Below are positions 1 to 6,724 of a stretch of DNA of 16,197 nucleotides, piece by piece. Origin of the DNA: Methanosarcinales archaeon (GTDB lineage: Archaea; Halobacteriota; Syntropharchaeia; Alkanophagales; Methanospirareceae). How positions within the stretch are numbered: position 1 is the first letter of the stretch; every line of letters begins with the position of its first letter. The notes below the pieces were generated by a model that was not told where the DNA came from, made no database searches, and saw only the letters and a program-made list of their open reading frames with translations. The translations under genes and the position numbers were made by a program. The stretch covers positions 1 to 16,197 of the forward strand of contig JAODGL010000178.1 of the NCBI GenBank assembly GCA_025464585.1, read 5' to 3'.

Positions 1-735
1 CATCACCTCCGAGTCGGTATGCAGGGTGCAATGATAGCCATACATCTCCAAATAACGACGGCTCGTCCCGTAAGAAGAGATTTCGCCATTGTGAACAACC
101 GTCCAGTCGAGAATGCTGAAAGGATGAGCCCCACCCCACCAGCCCTGTGTATTGGTTGGAAATCTCCCGTGTGCAGTCCAGATATAACCTTTATACAACT
201 TATCAAGGAGGAAATATTCCGCAATATCTTCTGGATAGCCTACACCCTTGAAAACGCCCATATTCTTACCGGATGAGAAAACATAAGCATCCTCTATCCT
301 CGTATTTATCTGCATCACCTTCCGCACAACATAATTGTCATCCGAGAAATTCTTATCCGCACCCTTCTTATCCGGTGCAGCAAAATACCGCCATAGCAAT
401 GGGGGATTCTCAACCCGCGCACCACCACGCTCTGCATGCGGTATCTCCTCATCGTAAACCACGTCAAAATTCGCACTTAGAAACGCATCGGTCTCCTTCT
501 TCGCTTCCGCATTCCTTCCTTCAAACATGATATGAATTGCATAATAATCATCATACTTCGGATAGAGCCCGTAAATTGCGAATCCTCCACCGAGACCGTT
601 TCCACGCACGTGCATATTTGCTATCGCTTTTATAACGCCCTCTCCACTGAATCTCTCTCCATTCCTGTTCATTGCACCGAAGAGAGAACAGGCACTTATT
701 TCCTTCTCGTAAATTCCTCTTCTCCTTCTTATCAT
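1..735 (-). CDS. gltB1: Glutamate synthase, glutamine amidotransferase (class II) subunit, partial
   Basis: This is the N-terminal 245 residues of the amidotransferase part of an archaeal split glutamate synthase; the gene runs off the left edge. The family hydrolyses glutamine and passes ammonia to the FMN synthase subunit, which reduces 2-oxoglutarate to glutamate. Visible class II features are Cys16 in ACSLFG, which would become the N-terminal nucleophile after removal of 15 residues, the RFPTNTQGWWGGAHPF block around residues 191-206, HNGEIS at 215-220 and HTDSEV at 239-244. The start ATG at 735 overlaps the TGA of the upstream flavoprotein gene (ATGA), so translation is probably coupled. 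The other synthase subunits are expected past the left edge. The need for N-terminal processing is inferred from the family. Confidence 0.9.
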   Translation of the reverse strand, partial: MIRRRRGIYEKEISACSLFGAMNRNGERFSGEGVIKAIANMHVRGNGLGGGFAIYGLYPKYDDYYAIHIMFEGRNAEAKKETDAFLSANFDVVYDEEIPHAERGGARVENPPLLWRYFAAPDKKGADKNFSDDNYVVRKVMQINTRIEDAYVFSSGKNMGVFKGVGYPEDIAEYFLLDKLYKGYIWTAHGRFPTNTQGWWGGAHPFSILDWTVVHNGEISSYGTSRRYLEMYGYHCTLHTDSEVM

Positions 736-2018
736 CTCATCATCGCCCCTCTTAATACTTCAGGAAGGCTAATAAGCGCGAAATCAGCGCTGAGCAGCTC
801 TTCTTTAAACGGGGATACATCTATTCCTCTCCTCATAAAGCACAGGAATAGCCCTGCTCTCTCTATTTTATTCATAAGAATCACGCCAACCACTCGTCCT
901 TCTCTGAGCACTATCTTCCTGTAAATCTTCTTCTCCTCTTCAACCTCTTTCAAAACCTCGTAGCCACCCTCCTCAGCACTGACCCCTGCTGCTATGACCG
1001 GGAGCCCGAAGAAATGCATCGAATTCATATTCGTGCCCCATCGGTATTCCTTTTCAACACCGCACATATTGAAACCTGCAATTCTTCCTCCAGCGTATGC
1101 CGTTGCCCATAAAGGTGTAAGCCTGAAATCATCGTATGCGAAGTCATAAACCTCTGCGCAGTCACCACATGCGTAAACATCCTCCACAGAAGTCCTCATT
1201 CTTCCATCTACTACTATCCCCCGATTTACTTTCACCTCCGTGCCACGGACAAGCTCCACTCTCGGTCTAACACCCGCAGCGATGATAAGCAAATCGCATC
1301 CTATTTCTGTCCCATCATCCAGGACAATGCGTTCAACACTTCTTTCTCCCATCACCTCCTTTACCGTATGCCCTGTTAACATCAGCAGACCACTCTCCTT
1401 CAGATGTCTTTTAACCATGCGAGATGCAGTTTCGTCAAAAACTTCCGGTAATAGCCTCTCTGAACGTTTAATAACTGTTACATTTAAGCCAAGCCTCATC
1501 AACGCCTCCGCAGCCATTAAACCTATTCGACCACCACCGAGAACAACTGCATTCTCCACGTACCCCGATTCCACACTCCTCTTTATCTCTACCGCATCGT
1601 CCAGAGAGGTAAAAGTAAAAACTCCATCTTTATCAAATTTACCGCCGGTGTAATCGTAACTCAAACCTTCCATTGGGGGTATAAAAGGCGTGCTGCCGGT
1701 TGCAAGCAGAAGTTCTCCGTATCTTATCCGCTGTCCATCTTCCATCTCCACCTCTTTGTTATCAAAATCAATTGCCACTGCCTTTTTACCTGAAATAACA
1801 CGGATATTGTTTCTCGCATAAAAATCCACGTTTCTGTAATATACCTTTTCCAATTCAATCTCACCCGCGAGGTAATAAGGAATAAGCGCCCTTGAATATG
1901 CCCGGTAGCTCTCCTCAGAGACCATGATAAGCTCCCCTTCCCTGTCAACCTCCCTTATTGCTTCCGTGGCTCCGATTCCACCTGCTGAGTTACCTATAAT
2001 TAAATATTCACACTCCAT
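732..2018 (-). CDS. FAD/NAD(P)-dependent oxidoreductase of the glutamate synthase cluster
   Basis: A 428-residue two-dinucleotide-fold flavoprotein. Residues 5-16 carry the FAD fold with GNSAGG in place of the usual GxGxxG. Residues 156-171 carry the NAD(P) fold (VVLGGGRIGLMAA), and VYACGDCAEV at 281-290 is the second FAD contact. There is no SFxxC redox cysteine of CoA-disulfide reductases; the matching place reads YSRALIPYY. I chose the ATG at 2018 because a GGAGG lies about 9 nt upstream. An in-frame codon at 2120 would add 34 residues unlike the family and lying inside the ferredoxin gene. It overlaps the ferredoxin gene by 11 bp and gltB1 by 4 bp, so the three are probably co-translated. 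Inferred role: passing electrons between NAD(P)H, ferredoxin and the split glutamate synthase. The exact donor cannot be read from the sequence. Confidence 0.85.
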   Translation of the reverse strand: MECEYLIIGNSAGGIGATEAIREVDREGELIMVSEESYRAYSRALIPYYLAGEIELEKVYYRNVDFYARNNIRVISGKKAVAIDFDNKEVEMEDGQRIRYGELLLATGSTPFIPPMEGLSYDYTGGKFDKDGVFTFTSLDDAVEIKRSVESGYVENAVVLGGGRIGLMAAEALMRLGLNVTVIKRSERLLPEVFDETASRMVKRHLKESGLLMLTGHTVKEVMGERSVERIVLDDGTEIGCDLLIIAAGVRPRVELVRGTEVKVNRGIVVDGRMRTSVEDVYACGDCAEVYDFAYDDFRLTPLWATAYAGGRIAGFNMCGVEKEYRWGTNMNSMHFFGLPVIAAGVSAEEGGYEVLKEVEEEKKIYRKIVLREGRVVGVILMNKIERAGLFLCFMRRGIDVSPFKEELLSADFALISLPEVLRGAMMR

Positions 2019-2445
2019 TATGTTCAACCTCCAGCGCCTCGTTTGGACACTTCTCCACGCAGATAGGTACTCCCCTGCCTTCACACAGATCGCATTTCCA
2101 CGCTTTACCATGAGCTTCATCCATGATTATCGCACCATAAGGACATGCGAGCACACAACTCCAGCACCCGACGCATTTGGAGGCATCATGCACCACAACC
2201 CCGTCCTTCTTATAAAGAGCGCCACTGATGCATGCGAAAACGCAATCGGGCTCTTCACAATGCCTGCATTGCAGAGCAAAAGAAACAGGTCCTCTCTCCT
2301 CTACTCGCACCCTCGGGATTGCTCGCTCCTTCTCGTAGAGAAAAGCTTTTATTATGTCCCGCGATTCTGAATGCTCTACCTGGCACCAGACCTCACAAAG
2401 CCGGCAGCCAATACATACTTCCTCTTTGCAACAAATCCTCCCCAT
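2008..2445 (-). CDS. Four-cluster 4Fe-4S ferredoxin (HycB/DmsB-like), glutamate synthase partner
   Basis: A 145-residue iron-sulfur protein with sixteen cluster cysteines in four groups: C11-C14-C17-C21, C60-C63-C68-C72, C91-C94-C97-C101 and C118-C121-C129-C133. The spacing CxxCxxCxxxC followed by CxxCxxxxCxxxC is typical of electron-transfer subunits of the HycB/DmsB type, which wire a redox enzyme to a donor. There is no signal peptide, so it should be cytoplasmic. It starts 9 bp after the glnA stop and ends inside the flavoprotein gene. Position between glutamine synthetase and the glutamate synthase genes makes it the likely electron carrier of the archaeal split glutamate synthase. That role comes from context, not from a diagnostic motif. 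C5 and C6 near the N-terminus are extra. Confidence 0.88.
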   Translation of the reverse strand: MGRICCKEEVCIGCRLCEVWCQVEHSESRDIIKAFLYEKERAIPRVRVEERGPVSFALQCRHCEEPDCVFACISGALYKKDGVVVHDASKCVGCWSCVLACPYGAIIMDEAHGKAWKCDLCEGRGVPICVEKCPNEALEVEHNGV

Positions 2446-2454
2446 TCCTTATCT

Positions 2455-3795
2455 TCACAGCACGCCTAAGTACTCCTTCAACTCCCATTCCGTTACGTTC
2501 ACGCGATATCGGTCCCACTCCACCTTCTTTGACGTAATGAAGTTGTTGAAGATGTGGTCACCTAAGGCTTCTCTTACCAGTTCGCTCTTCTCCGTCAGTG
2601 TAATTGCTTCAATCAGACTCCCGGGCAGCGATTTTATTCCTGCCTCCTCCCTTTCTTCTTTACTCATCGTGTAAACGTCCTTTTCCGTTGGCGGTGGTAA
2701 TTCATACCTGTTCTTTATTCCCGCCAGGCCCGCAGCGAGCATTACAGAAAATGCCAGGTACGGGTTGCATGCCGGGTCTGGACTGCGATATTCTACACGT
2801 GTGGCTTTCTCTTTACCCGGCTTATACATCGGCACTCGGACGAGTGTAGAGCGGTTGCGGCGCGCCCATGTAATGTAGACGGGCGCTTCATAACCGGGAA
2901 CTAGCCGCTTATACGAATTTACCCATTGATTAGTAACCGAGGTTATCTCCGGCGCGTGTCTTAACAAACCTGCAATATATCCCTTTCCCACATCAGACAG
3001 ATGATATTCATCATCCGGGCTAAAGAACGCGTTTTTGTCTCCCTTAAACAAGGATTGATGCGTATGCATTCCCGAGCCATTCACACCGAAGATGGGCTTC
3101 GGCATGAACGTGGCATAGCAGCCATATCGCTGTGCGATCTCCTTCACCACAATCCGATGTGTCATCACCTGGTCCGCCATCGTCAGCGCGTCCTTATATC
3201 TAAGGTCTATCTCGTGCTGTGAGGGCGCAACTTCATGATGACTATACTCCACCTCTATCCCCATCGCCTCCAGCGTTAAGATTGTATCTCTTCGAAAATC
3301 GCTCGCCGCATCCAGTGTCGTCAGGTCAAAGTAGCCACCTTCATCCAATACCTCCGGATTCTTATTGTCCCGCAAGTAGAAATACTCCAGCTCCGGACCG
3401 ATATAGAATGTATAGCCCTCCTCTTTCAACTGCTCCAGATTGCTCTTCAATACGTATCTCGGGTCTCCTTCGTAGGGACTGCCGTCAGGCTGTAGAATAT
3501 CACAGAACATCCTCGCAACGGCGTGCTCCTTTGGTCTCCACGGAAGAATCCGGAATGTAGCAGGGTCGGGTTTCGCAAGCATGTCGCTCTCGTCAATCCT
3601 TGCAAATCCCTTTATCGAGGAGCCGTCAAAGCCCATTCCCTCGTCGAAGGCGCCTTCCAGTTCTTTTGGCGTGATTGCAAAGCTCTTCAACTGCCCCAGG
3701 ATGTCCGTGAACCAAAGCCGCACGAACCTCACACCTTGCTTTTCTACCGCTTCAAATACTGCTTCCTTCGTCTTCGCCCTTGTCTCTTTTTCCAT
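2455..3795 (-). CDS. glnA: Glutamine synthetase, type I (GSI-alpha)
   Basis: ATP-dependent ligation of ammonium to glutamate, as a cytoplasmic dodecamer. With the ATG at 3795 the protein has 446 residues, usual for GSI. Visible motifs are FDGSSIKGFARIDESDM, including Arg66 at the position of the glutamine-feedback Arg62 of Bacillus, then GPELEYFYL (metal-binding Glu135 and Glu137), the ATP signature KPIFGVNGSGMHTHQS at 233-246 and the Glu flap NSYKRLVPGYEAP with Glu303. The adenylylation block NLYDLP of GSI-beta is absent; the region reads KDVYTMSKEER. Start choice: an in-frame GTG at 3807 lies within GAGGTGA, which itself makes a good ribosome binding site 8 nt before the ATG at 3795, so I prefer the ATG. 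First gene of the glnA-ferredoxin-flavoprotein-gltB1 operon. A 21-bp palindrome and a shared promoter element lie upstream. Confidence 0.97.
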   Translation of the reverse strand: MEKETRAKTKEAVFEAVEKQGVRFVRLWFTDILGQLKSFAITPKELEGAFDEGMGFDGSSIKGFARIDESDMLAKPDPATFRILPWRPKEHAVARMFCDILQPDGSPYEGDPRYVLKSNLEQLKEEGYTFYIGPELEYFYLRDNKNPEVLDEGGYFDLTTLDAASDFRRDTILTLEAMGIEVEYSHHEVAPSQHEIDLRYKDALTMADQVMTHRIVVKEIAQRYGCYATFMPKPIFGVNGSGMHTHQSLFKGDKNAFFSPDDEYHLSDVGKGYIAGLLRHAPEITSVTNQWVNSYKRLVPGYEAPVYITWARRNRSTLVRVPMYKPGKEKATRVEYRSPDPACNPYLAFSVMLAAGLAGIKNRYELPPPTEKDVYTMSKEEREEAGIKSLPGSLIEAITLTEKSELVREALGDHIFNNFITSKKVEWDRYRVNVTEWELKEYLGVL

Positions 3796-3840
3796 GCTCT
3801 TATTCACCTCTGTACTTTAATCTCGCTATCACCATCTAAA

Positions 3841-3852
3841 ACTATTTGAGAA
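3841..3852 (-). promoter_or_regulatory. Core promoter-like element before glnA
   Basis: On the glnA strand this reads TTCTCAAATAGT. Nearly the same 12-mer occurs before amt1 (6224-6235) and amt2 (8265-8276), each 45-51 nt before the start codon. This is where a BRE/TATA pair would sit if the leader is about 20 nt. It is not a classical TATA box, so it could instead be a second protein-binding site. Confidence 0.5.
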
Positions 3853-3853
3853 C

Positions 3854-3874
3854 TTTTCATAAAAATTATGAAAA
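3854..3874. promoter_or_regulatory. Palindromic operator candidate, glnA promoter
   Basis: A perfect inverted repeat with 9-bp arms TTTTCATAA and TTATGAAAA and spacer AAA, just upstream of the glnA core element. Its centre (3864) is 23 bp from the outer end of the core element (3841). The same core palindrome occurs before amt1 and amt2. It does not match the NrpR sites known from methanogens (GGAA-N6-TTCC type). It lies in the 217-bp divergent region shared with the ribbon-helix-helix gene. Confidence 0.65.
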
Positions 3875-4002
3875 TGTAAACAGAGGGATATAGGCAAAAA
3901 CAGAAGATATTCCGCCCTCTTCTACGATGCTACCGCTCGCCATTTTCTCTGAACGAGGATGTTCTCTGGGCGATTGATGGAGAGGTTAAAGAGAATATAA
4001 GA

Positions 4003-4011
4003 TTATGAAAA
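4003..4011. promoter_or_regulatory. Single operator half-site before the RHH regulator gene
   Basis: TTATGAAAA ends one base before the ATG at 4013 and is identical to one arm of the glnA palindrome. It could allow self-regulation. However, the opposite arm is missing, and a similar string at the start of the amidotransferase gene (around 14186-14193) arises simply from ATGAAA coding, so chance is a real alternative. Confidence 0.25.
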
Positions 4012-4012
4012 G

Positions 4013-4567
4013 ATGAAACCACCGACGAGGGTCACTGTTGCTCTGGATGAAGAGACTGTTGAGCTATTTAAAAAGGCGAAGAAGGAGTTGAGAGTATCAC
4101 AAAGCGAATTAATGCGTGATGCATTGAAATTTTACTGCAAATATAAAGCGCTCTTTGAGCCCGCTGATGCAGAGAAAGTGCGCACATATATCGAGATGCT
4201 TTCCACGGGCGAACATATCATAATGGATATAGACCACTGGCTCCTATTTCTGAACTTTATCGAATCGCATCCGGAGAAAGATAGGTTCTGGGAGTTGCAC
4301 AAGGCAATCTGCCAGGCGCATGCAGAGGGGTTCAAATACAAGCTGTATCATGCAGAAGGCATTCTAAAACGGCTTGAAGCTTGCAATCTCTTCAAATTAC
4401 GAGAAGATTCAGAGAATGCGTTCAATTTGGTTTTAGGACCAGATATAACCAGAAAATTCATTAAAACGGAGCTTGAGGAGATATTCGGCGGAATGAGCTT
4501 CAAAGTGGAGATAAAAGAAGATTTGGCAAAGCTAAGAGTGAGAGTCTTGCAAGATTTAAATCGCTGA
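4013..4567 (+). CDS. Ribbon-helix-helix transcriptional regulator with unrecognised C-terminal domain
   Basis: A 184-residue protein. Residues 5-45 form a CopG/NikR-like ribbon-helix-helix: a short strand (RVTVALDEE), a helix (TVELFKKAKKEL), the turn RVSQSE and a second helix (LMRDALKFYCKYK). Such proteins dimerise and insert the strand into the major groove of palindromic sites. The remaining about 140 residues are mixed helix and strand; I recognise no family, and a ligand-sensing or oligomerisation role is only a guess. No strong ribosome binding site is visible. An in-frame TAA at 3998-4000 means the ATG at 4013 is the first possible ATG. The gene is divergent from glnA and convergent with glnK1, in the centre of the nitrogen genes. 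That makes it the best local candidate to bind the palindromes before glnA, amt1 and amt2. Confidence 0.85.
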   Translation: MKPPTRVTVALDEETVELFKKAKKELRVSQSELMRDALKFYCKYKALFEPADAEKVRTYIEMLSTGEHIIMDIDHWLLFLNFIESHPEKDRFWELHKAICQAHAEGFKYKLYHAEGILKRLEACNLFKLREDSENAFNLVLGPDITRKFIKTELEEIFGGMSFKVEIKEDLAKLRVRVLQDLNR

Positions 4568-4584
4568 GTTCACGGAAGCACATT

Positions 4585-4597
4585 CAAAAATAAAAAG
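4585..4597 (-). terminator. T-rich terminator after glnK1
   Basis: On the minus strand, about 12 nt past the glnK1 stop, the sequence runs CTTTTTATTTTTG. U-rich tracts without a strong hairpin are the usual archaeal terminator. Confidence 0.55.
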
Positions 4598-4608
4598 AGA
4601 GGAAAAGC

Positions 4609-4947
4609 TCACGGATTTTCTCTGCTCCTCTCGCCAGTTCTAACTCTTATCGCCTCTTCTACGGGCAGCACAAATATCTTCCCATCGCCAAATTTACCGG
4701 TCCTCGCTGTGTTCGTTATCGCGTTGATTACCGCATCAACAATCTCCTCCTTCACGACCATCTCAATTTTTATCTTCGGCAGCGTATCAACTTCCACGCT
4801 CCGCCCACGGAACTGTAACGTGATGCCTTTCTGCTCCCCTCTTCCCTTCACTTCTGTAATGGTCATGGCAACGCACCCCTGCTCTTCAAGGGCTTTCTTA
4901 ACGCGTTCCAGCCTTTCAGGGCGGATTATGGCTTCTATTTTCTTCAT
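4609..4947 (-). CDS. glnK1: PII nitrogen regulatory protein, GlnK type (paired with Amt1)
   Basis: A 112-residue PII signal protein, normal length. It binds ATP/ADP and 2-oxoglutarate as a trimer and plugs its partner Amt channel. Visible: start MKKIEAIIRPE, T-loop GRGEQKGITLQFRGRSVEVD (residues 35-54) with the 2-oxoglutarate residue Gln39, then LPKIKIEMVV, the B-loop TGKFGDGKIFVLPVEEA and the C-loop IRVRTGE. Tyr51, the uridylylation site in enterobacteria, is Val51 here, and Phe46 replaces Tyr46. I chose the ATG at 4947 because PII proteins begin at MKKIEAI; a longer in-frame reading to 5061 lies inside amt1. It starts 25 bp after amt1, with AAGAGGTG upstream, so the pair forms one transcript. 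Confidence 0.95.
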   Translation of the reverse strand: MKKIEAIIRPERLERVKKALEEQGCVAMTITEVKGRGEQKGITLQFRGRSVEVDTLPKIKIEMVVKEEIVDAVINAITNTARTGKFGDGKIFVLPVEEAIRVRTGERSRENP

Positions 4948-4972
4948 CCTTGCTTTACACCTCTTATTTGTC

Positions 4973-6172
4973 TCATGTGTATGCCTCTTCTCCATGCTGT
5001 GATATGTCCAGACCGACGTACTCCTCCTCTTCTGTAACACGTAAGCCGATCGTTGCGTCAACGAGTTTAGCGAGGATGAGCGTGATTGCGAATGCGTAGA
5101 GTATCGCCGCCCCAGCAGCTATTATCTGAGCTGTGAACTGCCAAACGTTTCCGTAGAGCAGACCTGTATATCCGCCTGTTGCTTCGGTTGCGAATATGCC
5201 CGTAGCAATTGCACCCCATAACCCGCCGACACCGTGGATTGCCCACGCATCAAGGCTTTCATCAAAGACCTTCTTTATTCTGAATAGCATTGCATTGTAG
5301 CAGAGCACACCTGCCACACCGCCTATTACTAATGCGGACATCGGACCAACGAATCCCGCTGCCGGCGTTATCGCAACCAGCCCGGCAACCGCGCCACTTA
5401 CCATCCCCAGCGAGCTCTGTTTACCGTGATTCCAGCTTGCGAACATCCAGCCGATGGCTCCTGCTGCAGCAGAGGTATTCGTCACTACGAGAGCGTTTGC
5501 CGCCAGTCCGTTAGCAGCTAACGCGCTCCCACCGTTGAAGCCAAACCAGCCGAACCATAGCAAAACCACGCCGAGCAGTGTCATTGGGATGCTGTGAGGT
5601 CCCATCTGCTGCTCTCCAAATCCCAGCCTCTTCCCTATGACAAGCGTCAGGGCTAAAGCCGAGAAACCCGAACTTATGTGAACCACCGTGCCACCAGCGA
5701 AGTCCAGCGCACCGAGTTCAGCAAGCCAGCCGCCACCCCAAACCCAGTGAGCAAGCGGGTCATAAACGAGCGTTGTCCACAGCAGCCCGAAGACGATGAA
5801 CCCGTTCAGCTTTACCCTCTCCGCCATTGCACTGGTTAGGATTGCAAGTGTTATTGCTGCGAATGCAAGCTGGAAAACCATGAATGCTAAGTGTGGAATC
5901 GTTAAATTACCACAATCCATGCCCACTCCGTTCAGCCCAAGAAAACCTAAGCCACCAACGAATCCAGCTATGTCAGAGCTGAAGGCTAAGCTGTATCCCA
6001 CGAGCACCCACTGAACACTGACCAATGCAAGCGCAACAAATGAGAGTGCAATCATAGAGACAGCGTTCTTCCTCCGGACCAGCCCCCCGTAGAACAGCCC
6101 TACCCCGGGCGTCATCAACACCACTAAGGCTGTTGAGGCGAGTACCCATGCTGTGTCTCCGCTGTCCAACAT
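4973..6172 (-). CDS. amt: Ammonium transporter Amt1 (AmtB type)
   Basis: A 399-residue membrane channel for ammonium with about 11 helices and no cleavable signal; it opens with MLDSGDTAWVLASTA. The pore signature is present: TPGVGLFYGGLVRRKN (21-36), Phe104, YDPLAHWVWGGGW (137-149), Asp157 in LDFAGG, twin histidines His165 and His313, and Phe212 in WFGFNGG. The C-tail GLRVTEEEEYVGLDISQHG is the conserved element that couples to GlnK. It is followed 25 bp later by glnK1. A palindrome at 6248-6266 and the shared core element at 6224-6235 lie upstream. Its sequence type differs clearly from Amt2 in this window, so the two are not a recent duplication. Confidence 0.96.
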   Translation of the reverse strand: MLDSGDTAWVLASTALVVLMTPGVGLFYGGLVRRKNAVSMIALSFVALALVSVQWVLVGYSLAFSSDIAGFVGGLGFLGLNGVGMDCGNLTIPHLAFMVFQLAFAAITLAILTSAMAERVKLNGFIVFGLLWTTLVYDPLAHWVWGGGWLAELGALDFAGGTVVHISSGFSALALTLVIGKRLGFGEQQMGPHSIPMTLLGVVLLWFGWFGFNGGSALAANGLAANALVVTNTSAAAGAIGWMFASWNHGKQSSLGMVSGAVAGLVAITPAAGFVGPMSALVIGGVAGVLCYNAMLFRIKKVFDESLDAWAIHGVGGLWGAIATGIFATEATGGYTGLLYGNVWQFTAQIIAAGAAILYAFAITLILAKLVDATIGLRVTEEEEYVGLDISQHGEEAYT

Positions 6173-6223
6173 TTTTGCCTTGTTTCACCACTAACACAGC
6201 CTTTAATTGAACCCCCTATTAAG

Positions 6224-6235
6224 ATTATTTGAGAT
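6224..6235 (-). promoter_or_regulatory. Core promoter-like element before amt1
   Basis: On the gene strand ATCTCAAATAAT, a near copy of the glnA and amt2 elements, 51 nt before the amt1 start. Role as promoter core is inferred from its conservation and position. Confidence 0.45.
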
Positions 6236-6247
6236 TTTTGCATAAAA

Positions 6248-6266
6248 TTTCATAAAAGTTATGAAA
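6248..6266. promoter_or_regulatory. Palindromic operator candidate, amt1 promoter
   Basis: Perfect 8-bp arms TTTCATAA and TTATGAAA around AAG. The centre (6257) is 33 bp from the outer end of the core element, exactly 10 bp more than at glnA. A further half-site, GCATAA at 6240-6245, lies 10 bp closer to the gene, at the place the glnA palindrome arm would take. Confidence 0.6.
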
Positions 6267-6299
6267 CAAACCTTTCTTTCAACCTTTAGGGTAGTCTGA

Positions 6300-6326
6300 C
6301 TTTTTGTTTTTTCTAAAAAGAAAAAG
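6300..6326. repeat. AT-rich imperfect inverted repeat
   Basis: CTTTTTGTTTTTT and AAAAAGAAAAAG form a weak hairpin around CT, downstream of glnK2 and upstream of the amt1 operator. It could act as a second-stage terminator for amt2-glnK2 or be plain low-complexity spacer. Confidence 0.35.
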
Positions 6327-6354
6327 TGTAAAGAACGCTTTACCAAAGAAACGT

Positions 6355-6369
6355 TAAAAATAAAAAAAG
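6355..6369 (-). terminator. T-rich terminator after glnK2
   Basis: On the minus strand, about 17 nt past the glnK2 stop, CTTTTTTTATTTTTA. Same form and distance as the tract after glnK1, which supports an archaeal U-tract terminator. Confidence 0.55.
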
Positions 6370-6385
6370 AGTGGGGGGAAAACCC

Positions 6386-6724
6386 TCACAGAGCTTCTTC
6401 CCCCCTCTCTCCAGTTCTAACTCGTATCGCCTCTTCAACTGGGAGCACAAATATCTTACCATCGCCGATGTTCCCGGTATATGCCGCTTCTCGTACGATC
6501 TTCACCACCTTCTCTGCATCCGCGTCCCGCACGACCATGTCTATCTTCATCTTTGGAACCATCTCCATCAGGTATTCGTCCCCTCTCCACATGAGCTTTG
6601 CACCCTTTTGTCTGCCTCTGCCCCTTATCTCCGTTACGTTCATGCTCACCAGGTTTTCTTTCTCTAACGCACTCTTCACCTCGTCCAGCTTCTCAGGTCT
6701 TATTATCGCCTCTATTTTTTTCAT
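6386..6724 (-). CDS. glnK2: PII nitrogen regulatory protein, GlnK type (paired with Amt2)
   Basis: A 112-residue PII protein starting MKKIEAIIRPEKL and ending in GDGKIFVLPVEEAIRVRTGE, almost the same ends as GlnK1. The T-loop (35-54) is GRGRQKGAKLMWRGDEYLME: Gln39 is kept and Tyr51 is present, unlike GlnK1. Start choice: GAAGGAGGGG sits 6 nt before the ATG at 6724, a very strong ribosome binding site; the longer in-frame reading to 6769 would not be PII-like. The gene begins inside amt2, overlapping its end by 32 bp, so GlnK2 is most likely made together with Amt2 and gates it. Whether Tyr51 is modified cannot be told here. Confidence 0.95.
   Translation of the reverse strand: MKKIEAIIRPEKLDEVKSALEKENLVSMNVTEIRGRGRQKGAKLMWRGDEYLMEMVPKMKIDMVVRDADAEKVVKIVREAAYTGNIGDGKIFVLPVEEAIRVRTGERGEEAL

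Noticed and set aside
732..2120. Longer flavoprotein start at 2120
   Set aside because: The extra 34 residues lie within the ferredoxin gene and do not look like a flavoprotein; the ATG at 2018 has GGAGG upstream and begins the FAD fold.
3796..3807. GTG start of glutamine synthetase at 3807
   Set aside because: This GTG is part of GAGGTGA, which serves better as ribosome binding site for the ATG at 3795. Not fully excluded.
3927..4000. Short leader peptides before the RHH gene (frames starting at 3927 and 3959)
   Set aside because: 16 and 13 residues with no proper ribosome binding site and no composition or repeat of codons that would suggest attenuation.
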